Shown in pieces: positions 40,763 to 49,392 of a DNA stretch of 50,884 nucleotides (position 1 is the first letter of the stretch; each line of letters starts with the position of its first letter). This DNA is from Paludisphaera rhizosphaerae (GTDB lineage: Bacteria > Planctomycetota > Planctomycetia > Isosphaerales > Isosphaeraceae), in the NCBI RefSeq assembly GCF_011065895.1, contig NZ_JAALCR010000038.1, positions 1 to 50,884 of the forward strand, written 5' to 3'. The notes under the pieces were generated by a model. That model saw only the letters and a program-made list of their open reading frames with translations, ran no database searches and was not told the DNA's origin. A program made the translations under genes and the position numbers.

Positions 40763-42592
40763 TCACGCCACGCCTTCGGTCGCCGGCACGGGCTCATCCA
40801 GGGCCGCCAGCTCGCGGGAGAGTTCGGCGGCGAGGCGGTAGGCGGTTTGGAAGTCCGGGCTGCGGCCGAGACTGGCGAGGCGGTCGATGTGGTCGAGGTG
40901 GCGGCCGACGACGCAGTCGTCGACGACGCGGGCGAGCAGCTCGGCGCGTTCGCGGTAGAAGGCGGCGAAGAGGTCGCCGATCAGGGCTCGCGCGGGGCCG
41001 CTGAGGCGGGCGATGGCGCCTTCGCCGCCGGCCGTCAGCGCGGAGCCGGCGGCGACGTCGAAGAAGACCTGGCCGATCGCGTGGCCGCCGGCCTGGAAGA
41101 CGGTCCCCGCCGCGATGTCGGCCGCGCCGAACATGCCGATCGTCAACGCCGGCCGCGCCACGGCGGTCGCCACCAGGCCCCACTCGATCGCCCGCATCAT
41201 CTTGGGGTGCTCCGCCTCGAACGACTCCAGCCGCCTGGCGATCACCGCGCGGTAAGACGCCGTGGCCAGCGGCGCGGCGTCGAGCCGGCGCTGAAGCTCC
41301 TCGAAGGCCCGCCGTCGCTGGTCGCCGGCGATGAGGGGCTCTAGCTCCTTGCGGAGGGCCGGGGCGCCGACGCGGTACACCGCTTCCAGGTCGTCGTAGA
41401 TCGTCTCCAACGCCCGGTTGAGCTGGGTCTTCTCCTCGGCGAGGAACCGCGCCTCGTCCTCGGCCGGCTCGACGCTCCCGGGGATCCACTTCGAGACCGC
41501 CCGGCCGAGCGCGCCGTAAGCGCCGTGGACCTTGCGGTCGAACCACGTCCGGCGCGGCTCCAACCACCGCCAGATCTCGTCGCCGACGATGTGCGCCGGG
41601 GGCCGGGGCAGGTCGATCCGCGTCTGCACCTTCTGATGGATCACCGCGCGGGCCTGGCGGCTCTCGTCCGAGGCTTTTTCCAGGTCGCGGAGATAGGCGG
41701 GGATGCCGGCGTCGGGGTCGAGGGCCTGGCGGAGCGCCCCGCGCAGCGATCGGATCTTGATCTCGGCGAACTGAAGCTCGGCGAGGTCGGCGCGGGGGTC
41801 GGTGGCCCGCGGGGTCAGCGGATGGATGGTCAACTGGTTATCGCGGACGGCGTTGCGGTCGCGAGGAACGGCATAGGCGTGCAGCGGCTCGGCGCCGGTC
41901 CCCTTGCGGAAGGTCTCCAGCCATCCCCGGCAGTGCTCGCGGTCCTCGGGCCAGTCGACCATGTTGACGACCGCCAGCACGGTTTTGTCGGCCTCGGCGG
42001 CGACCCGAAAGAAGCGGCGGATCTTCTCGTCGTTGTACTTCTGCTGGGTCAGGAGCGCGATGATCACGTCGGCCCCGTGGGCGATCATCTCGGCCAGCCG
42101 CCAGTTGTTCGGCAGGGCGGCGTCGACGTCCGGGGTGTCCAGCAGGACGAGGTTCGCGGGCTGCGCCCCGGAGGGATCCTCGCGCCAGACCAGGCCGTCG
42201 GGGAAGCCCTCGGCGACGGCGTCGTCCTCGGACGTCCAGGGGTGGAGCGAGAACCCGGGGAAGACCTTCGCCAGGTCGTGACGCGCGGGGAAGCCCGCAG
42301 GCAGAAGCGCGACGGGGTGCTTGGTCTCGGCCGCGTTGTGGTGAACGCGGCTGGCGGGGAAGCCGACCAGGTGATTGAACAGGGTGCTCTTCCCCATGTT
42401 CGCCCCGCCGGCCACAGCCACGATCAGGTAGGGCGCGTCCGACGCCTGGGGCGCCAGCTTCTGGTAGAGGTTCGCGTGCCACGTCGCCGAGGCCGCCGAG
42501 GGCATCCCGGCCGCTTCCGCCGCCGCCCCCAGCCTCGTTAATGCTCCGGCCAGGTCGACGACCCGCCGCGACCAGGTCGAATAGTCCACCAC
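40763..42592 (-). CDS. Large dynamin-like GTPase B
   Basis: A 609-aa protein. The P-loop is VAVAGGANMGKSTLFNHL at about 55-75, the G3 element VLLDTPDVDAALP, and VVNMVDWPED is a plausible G4 (N/TKxD-like). The central and C-terminal parts are helical with a glycine/alanine-rich hydrophobic region (LVATAVARPALTIGMFGAADI; GHAIGQVFFDVAAGSALTAG) that may insert in a membrane. It resembles GTPase A in layout, so the two may work as a heteromeric membrane-remodelling pair. Start is GTG with GAGGG upstream. Confidence 0.83.
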   Translation of the reverse strand: MVDYSTWSRRVVDLAGALTRLGAAAEAAGMPSAASATWHANLYQKLAPQASDAPYLIVAVAGGANMGKSTLFNHLVGFPASRVHHNAAETKHPVALLPAGFPARHDLAKVFPGFSLHPWTSEDDAVAEGFPDGLVWREDPSGAQPANLVLLDTPDVDAALPNNWRLAEMIAHGADVIIALLTQQKYNDEKIRRFFRVAAEADKTVLAVVNMVDWPEDREHCRGWLETFRKGTGAEPLHAYAVPRDRNAVRDNQLTIHPLTPRATDPRADLAELQFAEIKIRSLRGALRQALDPDAGIPAYLRDLEKASDESRQARAVIHQKVQTRIDLPRPPAHIVGDEIWRWLEPRRTWFDRKVHGAYGALGRAVSKWIPGSVEPAEDEARFLAEEKTQLNRALETIYDDLEAVYRVGAPALRKELEPLIAGDQRRRAFEELQRRLDAAPLATASYRAVIARRLESFEAEHPKMMRAIEWGLVATAVARPALTIGMFGAADIAAGTVFQAGGHAIGQVFFDVAAGSALTAGGEGAIARLSGPARALIGDLFAAFYRERAELLARVVDDCVVGRHLDHIDRLASLGRSPDFQTAYRLAAELSRELAALDEPVPATEGVA

Positions 42593-43109
42593 GTCCCTCG
42601 CTCCCCTGGCTCCATACCTTTCCCGACGGACGATCGGAGTGAAACGCGCATCCGACGGATCGATTCTCGGTGCGGAGCCGATCTCCCCTCACCCGGCCCA
42701 GGGGCCGGATCTCAGACAGTATACATGGACGTCCCGCACAACGCCCATCGCCCACGGCTTCCGGCCTCCTCCTCCTTGTTCCACTCGCTTCCTCGCCCTG
42801 CGCAAGGATGCGCCGAGATTCGTCGAAATGCGGACGGCCATAGGGTCTGAATTGATTCGAGAGGTTGTAAGAATTCTAAGGATGTTGCCAGAAGGTCCTT
42901 TCGGTTCCTCCCGGCTTTGATATTCTGTGGATTCCCGCAGGTTCAAAGTGGGGGGGGCTGCGGGCTTGACGGGTTTGGCATGAATCTAGCGAACGGGGAG
43001 CCTGCGAGTTTCCTAGGAGACAGCAACTCTCTTCGGCGTCATCGACGATCACGCCATCGCTGGACGCTCGTGACACCGACCTCGTTCGACAGCTCAGGAG
43101 TTACATCTG
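42593..43109. other. 517-bp divergent intergenic region
   Basis: It holds the promoters of GTPase B (minus) and the LEDR protein (plus). A partial CCCTCACCCGGCC repeat lies at 42685-42708. No ORF with plausible coding features and no clear promoter was identified. Confidence 0.5.
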
Positions 43110-43622
43110 ATGAACACGAAGAAGCACGCGTTCGTGCCTACGGTCGACGGTCGTCTCGAAGACCGGCTGGTCCTGAATGGGGCGCATCACGCGTCCGGGA
43201 TCGTCGTGACGCTCCCCGGCGGCGAGCAAACGTACGTCCCGCCGCAGGCCATTCTGACGACCCGGGCGTATAACAACATTCTGGTGAACATCCACAAGGC
43301 GACGACCGCTTTCGGCCGCAGCCAGGGGACCGACGCCGACTACAGCCACCTGAGCAGCCAGGTCAGCAAGCAGGTCGGCCGGATTCCGTACTCGCGCACC
43401 GACGGCCTGGTGAGCTACGTGAACGATGCTCTCCAGTATTACGCGCCGGCCGACAACAAGGCGCTGTACAGCGACATCCGTTCGACCGTCGTCAGCTACC
43501 TGAGCTACAAGGTTCTCAACGGCGAGGCCGCGATCCGCAAGTCGCCGGGCCACTACTTCTCGGACGCCGACATCTACGGGCCGAACGGCGCGATCTTCAA
43601 CCAGAGCACCATGGTCAGCTGA
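43110..43622 (+). CDS. Planctomycete surface-type protein with LEDR motif (170 aa)
   Basis: The N-terminus MNTKKHAFVPTVDGRLEDRL VLN carries the LExR-x-L-L/V motif near residue 15, found at the start of many planctomycete cell-surface and giant proteins and thought to be a non-classical export signal. The rest is helical with QVSKQVGRIPYSRTDGLVSY and ALYSDIRSTVVSYLSYKVLN. AGGAG lies eight bases before the ATG. Unusually short for this class. Function unknown. Confidence 0.8.
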   Translation: MNTKKHAFVPTVDGRLEDRLVLNGAHHASGIVVTLPGGEQTYVPPQAILTTRAYNNILVNIHKATTAFGRSQGTDADYSHLSSQVSKQVGRIPYSRTDGLVSYVNDALQYYAPADNKALYSDIRSTVVSYLSYKVLNGEAAIRKSPGHYFSDADIYGPNGAIFNQSTMVS

Positions 43623-43657
43623 CTCTGGCGGACCGCCTCTCTTCCGCAACCATCGAC

Positions 43658-43681
43658 GGAGCCCGCCTCACGGCGGGCTCC
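43658..43681. terminator. Bidirectional hairpin between convergent genes
   Basis: GGAGCCCGCC at 43658-43667 pairs perfectly with GGCGGGCTCC at 43672-43681 around a TCAC loop. It sits between the stop codons of the LEDR gene and the DUF4838 gene. Confidence 0.6.
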
Positions 43682-43698
43682 GATCGCGCGCGGAGGAT

Positions 43699-45549
43699 TC
43701 ATTCCTCCTTGATCGGCTCGACCACCGAGGCCGGGAGGGTCGCCTTCAGCGTGGCGGCGGAGATCCGCTCCGAGAAGCGGTCGACGCCGTGGCGGTCGTA
43801 GAGGCGGAACAGCTCGCGGATTTGCTCTTCGCAGCCGCGATACGCCTCCGGCGGGGCCTCCTTGAGCAACCCGTCGCCGATCTCGCGTTGATGGCCGCGG
43901 ATCCAGCGGGCGAAGGGCTTCTCCAGCAGGATCGTCCGGGGGCCGATCGTCAGCTTCTCCACGCGGTCGCGGACGGTCGGAGACTCGGCCTTCTTCATGC
44001 CGGCTTCGAGCAGGGCGAGCGCCTCGCGGCCCGTCGACTCGTCGAACCCATAGTCGGCCGCCGTGCCGAAGCAGTGTCGGTGTACTCCCTTGGCGCGGGG
44101 CGTCTCGACGATCAGTCGCAGGTACGCCTTCACGTCGCCGGCCGCCGCGCCGTAGTAGCGGTCGACGAACTCGTCGATCACGCGACGGTCGTCCTGGGAC
44201 GGATCCCAGAGCATCCGCGAAATCAGGTCGTTCCGCAGGTCGCAAAGCTCGGTGTTACGGCCGTCGCCGGAGGCCTGCATGAAGACGCCCCGGACGCCGT
44301 TGCGGGCCAGGTACTTCACGTTCGCGCCGATGATCTCAAGGTTCGGGCACGGCAGGTTGTAGCTGGCGAAATCGACGTTGTAGTTCCAGACGTAGACCTT
44401 GTCGCTGATCTTGCACCAGCCGTCGAGGTCGGAGCAGAACTCCCGATTGCGCTCGCACGAGGGGTCGTCGAGCGGGTGGACCTGGCAGGCCTCGATCGAG
44501 CAGAGCTGGATCGCGACGTTGGGGCCGGGCTTCATCGTCTTCGGCGGCTTGCGGGTGTGCTGGTAGGCGAGCGTCCCCACGCAGACCCCCGGCCGGACCT
44601 TCGCCACGGCCTCGCCGGCCTCGTTCAGCAGGGCCAGCAACGAACCCATGTGCGAACCTTCGCGGTCGTCGATCGCCGCGCAGTCGGCGCATCGGCAATA
44701 CTGCTGGTTGTCGTTCTGGCTGATCGAGACGACGCCGTCGGTCTGGTTCTTCTTCTCAAGCTCGGCCAGCACGCCCTCGATGATCCGCCGCTTGACCTCG
44801 GGGTTGGTGAAGCAGGGTTGCGTCCCCCCTTCGCCGAAGTGGTCCTCGGTCATGTTCGCTCGCCGCTTGCCGTCGACGAGGCTGAACAGCTCGGGGTGAG
44901 ACTTCCCCAGCCTGGCGACGGGGATCCAGTTGCTGACCGTGTGCGAGATCAATTCCCACGACGACTTCCCCCCCAGCGCGGGATCGCCGACGACGGCGTT
45001 GTTGCGCAGGCGGGCGGCCAGCTCGGGGTGGTCCATGTTGGCCCGGTAGTACGAATACCGCCAGGAGAACCGGGGACGGAACGTTCGCTCGCCGTCGGCG
45101 ATCGTCCGCGAAGGGTCGACGGCGGGGATGCTCGTGCAGGCGGCCGTGAGGAAGCGGACGCCGAACTCGTCTTCCAGCAAGGAATAGACGCCGTAAAGCG
45201 TCCCGCGCGGGGAACCGCCGGCGACGGCGATGCGGCCGTCGGCGACGCGGATCGTGAAGTCCTCCGGACCGAGGCCGTCCGTCTTCAGCCCCGACGCCTT
45301 GCCCACGAGCACGGCCGGTGAGCCGGCGGCGGGGGGCGTTGCGACGATCTCGGGACGTTTGCCGGCGACCTGCGCGAAGGCGTCCCGCAACTCCTCGGCC
45401 GCTCGCTTCTCGGCGGGCGGGGCGTCGGCCGCGACGACGATCGGCCCTGAGGCGACGTCGGCCGTCTTCACGTCGGCCTTCGCCGTCGGCGCGGCGATCG
45501 CAAGGGCGGCGACCGTCGCCGCCCACCAGGCCTGATAATGGATCCGCAT
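43699..45549 (-). CDS. Secreted DUF4838 protein
   Basis: A 616-aa protein with a signal peptide (MRIHYQAWWAATVAALAIAA). An N-terminal glycoside-hydrolase-associated alpha/beta domain (RAAEELRDAFAQVAGKRPEI; GTLYGVYSLLEDEFGVRFLT) precedes the DUF4838 barrel-like domain (VVSISQNDNQQYCRCADCAA; VGTLAYQHTRKPPKTMKPGP). The domain pair is typical of GH20/GH84-like carbohydrate-active proteins of unknown specificity. GGGAGG lies upstream of the ATG. Confidence 0.9.
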   Translation of the reverse strand: MRIHYQAWWAATVAALAIAAPTAKADVKTADVASGPIVVAADAPPAEKRAAEELRDAFAQVAGKRPEIVATPPAAGSPAVLVGKASGLKTDGLGPEDFTIRVADGRIAVAGGSPRGTLYGVYSLLEDEFGVRFLTAACTSIPAVDPSRTIADGERTFRPRFSWRYSYYRANMDHPELAARLRNNAVVGDPALGGKSSWELISHTVSNWIPVARLGKSHPELFSLVDGKRRANMTEDHFGEGGTQPCFTNPEVKRRIIEGVLAELEKKNQTDGVVSISQNDNQQYCRCADCAAIDDREGSHMGSLLALLNEAGEAVAKVRPGVCVGTLAYQHTRKPPKTMKPGPNVAIQLCSIEACQVHPLDDPSCERNREFCSDLDGWCKISDKVYVWNYNVDFASYNLPCPNLEIIGANVKYLARNGVRGVFMQASGDGRNTELCDLRNDLISRMLWDPSQDDRRVIDEFVDRYYGAAAGDVKAYLRLIVETPRAKGVHRHCFGTAADYGFDESTGREALALLEAGMKKAESPTVRDRVEKLTIGPRTILLEKPFARWIRGHQREIGDGLLKEAPPEAYRGCEEQIRELFRLYDRHGVDRFSERISAATLKATLPASVVEPIKEE

Positions 45550-45772
45550 GGCGGATGCCTCCCTGTGAGGGTTCGGTGGAACCGCCGGCTTCGGCGGCCC
45601 GACCCGCAGGATAGCACCGCCGCGAGGACCGATCACGGGGGAGGCGTCGCGCCGAGAATCTTAAGATTCCGATCCGGCGACGAATGACTGGCGTGGGGAT
45701 TGCTGCAAGGTACGTGGCGATTCTCGCGCCGACGACGGTTTCCCGAGGGTCGGTTCCATCACGAAGGCTCCC

Positions 45773-46528
45773 ATGATCCACCATTTTCCGTTCGACCCCC
45801 GCGGCGTGCTGGGGGTTTCGCCCACGGCCTCGCAGGACGAGATCCACGAGGCTTTCCGCGAGAAGTCCAAGAAGCATCACCCCGATCTCGGCGGCGACGA
45901 GTGGGCCTTCCGCATGGTCGCCCGCGCCTATGAGGTGCTCAAGTCCACGTCGGAGGTCGCTGCGAGCGGGATTTCCACGGCTCAACCCTGGACGCCGCGG
46001 CCGACGACGGATTCGGGCTCCTTCTTCAGCCAGGGACGATTCCCGTTCGGTGGCGGAGGCGGCGCGACGACCGCCGAGGCTGATACGGACGTGGAAGCCG
46101 AGCCCGAGACCGAGCCCGCGCAGGCCGAGCCGCCGGGGATCTTCCAGACGGTCGAGGTCGAGTTGATCTGGATCCGGTTCGAGGTCGCCGAGGCGGTCGG
46201 CGCTCCGAGTGACGAGGGGCCGACGCTCAGCGTCTGCATGGTCGTCTCGTGGCCCCGGCGCTCGCTGGTGACGCGCTCGGCCGAGTACGCGCACCTGGGC
46301 GACACGCTTCGCCACGTCATCGACACGTTCAACGGCGTCGGCCAGTCGAGCGTGCTGGCGGCGCGGACGCGGATCGAGGACGGCCAGTTCGTCGGCTGGC
46401 TCAGCTTCCCGGACGTCGTCGCCGCCCAGGCCGGCTTCCTCGCCCTCCGCGACGGCCTGGCTGCCCACGACCTGACCGCCCACCTCCAGACTCGCGACGA
46501 GATCATCCCGTCGAACTGGGTCGGTTGA
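45773..46528 (+). CDS. J-domain co-chaperone-like protein
   Basis: A 251-aa cytosolic protein. The J domain occupies the first ~60 residues: GVLGVSPTASQDEIHEAFRE, then KKHHPDLGGD with the HPD triad that activates DnaK ATPase, and MVARAYEVL. A low-complexity glycine/acid linker follows (about 75-120), then a C-terminal domain (GIFQTVEVELIWIRFEVAEA; HLGDTLRHVIDTFN) with no family I recognise and no zinc-finger region. Its client is unknown. Confidence 0.88.
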   Translation: MIHHFPFDPRGVLGVSPTASQDEIHEAFREKSKKHHPDLGGDEWAFRMVARAYEVLKSTSEVAASGISTAQPWTPRPTTDSGSFFSQGRFPFGGGGGATTAEADTDVEAEPETEPAQAEPPGIFQTVEVELIWIRFEVAEAVGAPSDEGPTLSVCMVVSWPRRSLVTRSAEYAHLGDTLRHVIDTFNGVGQSSVLAARTRIEDGQFVGWLSFPDVVAAQAGFLALRDGLAAHDLTAHLQTRDEIIPSNWVG

Positions 46529-46668
46529 TCGAATGAAACAGGAGGCCGTCGCGTTTGCCAAAAAAATGCGCGGCGGCCCCCTGCCCTTCACGTTCCCTTA
46601 AGGTTGGTTCTCCTAGGATGATCTCGACCCGACGCTGAGGGCCGGGAATCGGATCAGGAGACGCCACG

Positions 46669-47379
46669 ATGAAGCTTCGCGCATTGCTGCGAGCCCTGAC
46701 GTTCGCTGCTTTCTTGTCGCTGCTCGCCTCGGCCGCGGCCTTCGCACAGAGGCCGGCCGGCCCTCGTTTCGGCGGAGGGCCGCCGGACGGTCCCCCTGGC
46801 GGCGGTCGGATGGACGAACAACGGTCCCCGCTGGCGGAGGCCCTGGACCTGAACGGCGACGGCGTCCTCTCCGCCGAGGAGATTCGCAAAGCTTCCGAGT
46901 CTCTCCAGACCCTCGACCGCGATGGCGACGGCCGCATCGACCGCTCCGAGCTGCGGCCGGCGGCCGACGCGGGCTCCGGTCGCGGAGGTCCGCGCATGGG
47001 TGCCGGGCGTCGCGGCCCTGGCGGCCCAGGAGGGCCAGGCTTCGGCGGCCCGAGAGGGCCAGGTGGCGAGGGGGTCGGCCCTGGTCCCGGCGGACCGGAG
47101 CCTCGGCTCGGCGATGTGTTGCCCCCTTTCGTCCGGCAGGACGTCCGACTCACTCCCGACCAGGAGATGAAACTCCAGGCCCTGGGGGCCGACGTGCGGA
47201 CGAGGCTCGGCTCCATCCTGACCCGCGACCAGATCGCGCAGTGCGAGGAGTCGATGCGCCGGGGACCTGAAGGAGGCGGCGGCGCGCCCGGCGGCGAGGG
47301 CCCTCCCCGAGGCCCCCAGGGCCGCCGGTCGCGAGGAGACGACGAGACGATCCCACAGCGTCCGAGGCGGCCCGAGTGA
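46669..47379 (+). CDS. Secreted EF-hand protein with Gly/Pro-rich linkers
   Basis: A 236-aa exported protein (signal peptide ending ASAAAFAQ). Two canonical EF-hand calcium loops are seen, DLNGDGVLSAEE and DRDGDGRIDRSE, at about residues 62-95. Both sides are Gly/Pro/Arg-rich low-complexity segments. A C-terminal helical part (QDVRLTPDQEMKLQALGADV; LTRDQIAQCEESM) resembles Spy/CpxP-like helices. GGAG precedes the ATG. Calcium binding is likely; partner unknown. Confidence 0.88.
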   Translation: MKLRALLRALTFAAFLSLLASAAAFAQRPAGPRFGGGPPDGPPGGGRMDEQRSPLAEALDLNGDGVLSAEEIRKASESLQTLDRDGDGRIDRSELRPAADAGSGRGGPRMGAGRRGPGGPGGPGFGGPRGPGGEGVGPGPGGPEPRLGDVLPPFVRQDVRLTPDQEMKLQALGADVRTRLGSILTRDQIAQCEESMRRGPEGGGGAPGGEGPPRGPQGRRSRGDDETIPQRPRRPE

Positions 47380-47448
47380 CCCGCTCGCCCTTGACGAGAT
47401 TTTACGAACAAATCAACAAATCATCGATGTTTACTGTGTAGGGATCCC

Positions 47449-48666
47449 ATGAACGACCGCACGCTCCCGCGCCTGGGCGCCTGGTTCTGGATCATCACCC
47501 TGGTCGCGACGGGCGTGCAGGCCCTCGGCGGCGATGGTCTTCCCGCACGACCGTCGCCGACCGTCGCCTCCTCCGACGGGATGGAGCCCGTCGGCGGCAG
47601 GTGGTATCTCCGTCGCGGGGAGTCGCCGACGTACTACTACAAGGACGGCGACCTCTACGTCGACCTCTTCTCGTACCACATGCAGGACTCGAACAAGGAC
47701 GGGATCGCCAACCTGAAAATCCGCCACGACGGGCGGTTCCTCCGGGTGGACAGCCAGGGCTACCCGGACCATCCCACGGCGATCTTCCCCAACAGCCGGA
47801 ACCCGAACCGGATCGAGGTCCAGGACTTCCACTTCGCCTTTCCGCTCGAACCGAAGAGGGCGTCGAGAATCACGCGGGTCCCGGGGGGCGAGATCGGGAT
47901 GGCCATCAACGGGGTCGTCTTCTTCAATCCGTTCGAGGCCGGCGGGATGAACGCGCTGGCGGGGTATTCGGAGATCTGGCTCGACGCCTGCTGCGGCCAT
48001 CCCCAGCAGGAGGGTGTGTACCACTACCACAAGTACCCGAGCTGCGTGAAGACCCCCTTCGCCGACGAGGGCCGCGGCCACTCGCCGATCCTGGGTTTCG
48101 CCTTTGACGGCTTCCCGCTCCACGGGCCTTACGAGGAAGCCGGCAAGATGGCCCGCGACCTGACGGGCGACCGGGCGCTCGACGTCTGCAACGGGCATGA
48201 GGACCCTTCGCGGGGCTACCACTACCACGTTACGCCGGGTCGGTTCCCCTACCTCATCGGCGGCTACGCCGGCGTTCCGGAGCCGTCGAACAATCGGCAC
48301 CTCGCGCGGATGCCCTCGGGCGCCATTGAGGACAACGCGGAGGGCGTCAGCCGGGTCGACGCCGGGGTGCGGTCGGTCACGCCCGGGACGGTCAAGCGCG
48401 GCGAGTCCCACACGATCCGGATCATGATGGACCCCCAGACGGCCCGCGGCGGGCTCCCCCCGGGCAAGCCGAGCTGGGTCCAGTTCGGGCCCTATGAGGC
48501 ATCGAAGATCGAGCGCCAGGGAGACGTGATCCTCGCCGAGGTCGCCGTGCCCAAAGACGCCTCGCTGGGCGTGACCGTCGACCTGCACGTCGAGTTCGGC
48601 GCCGCCGGCGGTCGTGGTCGGGTCATGGTGTTCAAGAAGAACGACGTCCTCCGGGTGGTCGATTGA
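47449..48666 (+). CDS. Secreted YHYH-domain protein
   Basis: A 405-aa protein with an N-terminal hydrophobic signal (LGAWFWIITLVATGVQALGG). The YHYH domain is evident: GEIGMAINGVVFFNPFEAGG, DACCGHPQQEGVYHYHKYPS, SPILGFAFDGFPLHGPY and RGYHYHVTPGRFPYLIGGY. The clustered His and Cys suggest metal binding. The C-terminal ~100 residues form an Ig-like beta domain (VRSVTPGTVKRGESHTIRIM). Found next to a two-component system in this window; no direct link is shown. Confidence 0.88.
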   Translation: MNDRTLPRLGAWFWIITLVATGVQALGGDGLPARPSPTVASSDGMEPVGGRWYLRRGESPTYYYKDGDLYVDLFSYHMQDSNKDGIANLKIRHDGRFLRVDSQGYPDHPTAIFPNSRNPNRIEVQDFHFAFPLEPKRASRITRVPGGEIGMAINGVVFFNPFEAGGMNALAGYSEIWLDACCGHPQQEGVYHYHKYPSCVKTPFADEGRGHSPILGFAFDGFPLHGPYEEAGKMARDLTGDRALDVCNGHEDPSRGYHYHVTPGRFPYLIGGYAGVPEPSNNRHLARMPSGAIEDNAEGVSRVDAGVRSVTPGTVKRGESHTIRIMMDPQTARGGLPPGKPSWVQFGPYEASKIERQGDVILAEVAVPKDASLGVTVDLHVEFGAAGGRGRVMVFKKNDVLRVVD

Positions 48667-48729
48667 TCGACGGTCGTCGAGGCCCGATGATCGGATCGGC
48701 GAACCGACGAACCGGGGGGGCGATCCGAC

Positions 48730-49392
48730 GTGCGCGTGCTGGTGATCGAGGATGAGCCCGACCTGGCGCGGGGCCTGGTCCAGGCGCTCCGCGAAGGGGG
48801 CTACGCCACGGACTGGGCGGCCGACGGGGCCGAGGGGCTGGAGAAGGCGACCGCCTCCGAGTACGACGCGATCGTCCTCGACCTGATGCTCCCGCGCCTC
48901 CCTGGCCTGGCGGTCCTCCGGCGGCTCCGCGTCCTCCGGAAGACGCCCGTGCTGATCCTCACGGCGCGTGACGGCGTCGGCGATCGGGTGGAGGGGCTCG
49001 ACGCCGGCGCTGACGACTACCTGGTCAAGCCGTTCGAGCTGGCCGAACTGCTGGCGAGGCTTCGCGCCTTGATCCGCCGCTCGGTCGGCCTGGCCGACGC
49101 GGTGATCGCGATCGGCGACGTGGCGATCGACGTGGCCACGAAGACCGTGACCCGCGCCGGCGTCCCCGTGCCGCTGACGGCCCGCGAGTTCGCCTTGCTG
49201 GAACTGCTGGCCCATCACCGGGGCCGGCTGGTCTCACGCTCGACGATCTACGACGGCCTCTTCGGCGACGACGACGACACGCTCTCCAACGTCGTCGAGG
49301 TCCACGTCTCTCACCTCCGCAAGAAGCTGGGCCGCGACCTGATCGTCACGCGTCGCGGCCAGGGATACATGATCGAACACGAGGAGCGCTGA
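48730..49392 (+). CDS. OmpR/PhoB-family response regulator
   Basis: A 220-aa transcription factor. The receiver domain has the acidic pocket IEDEPD, the phospho-acceptor D51 in VLDLMLPRL, T in ILTARDGVGD and K in DDYLVKPFE. The winged-helix effector domain follows (PLTAREFALLELLAHHRGRL; VVEVHVSHLRKKLGRDLIVT; GQGYMI). GTG start. The gene overlaps the kinase gene by one base (TGATG), so the two form one operon and the kinase below is its cognate partner. Confidence 0.96.
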   Translation: MRVLVIEDEPDLARGLVQALREGGYATDWAADGAEGLEKATASEYDAIVLDLMLPRLPGLAVLRRLRVLRKTPVLILTARDGVGDRVEGLDAGADDYLVKPFELAELLARLRALIRRSVGLADAVIAIGDVAIDVATKTVTRAGVPVPLTAREFALLELLAHHRGRLVSRSTIYDGLFGDDDDTLSNVVEVHVSHLRKKLGRDLIVTRRGQGYMIEHEER

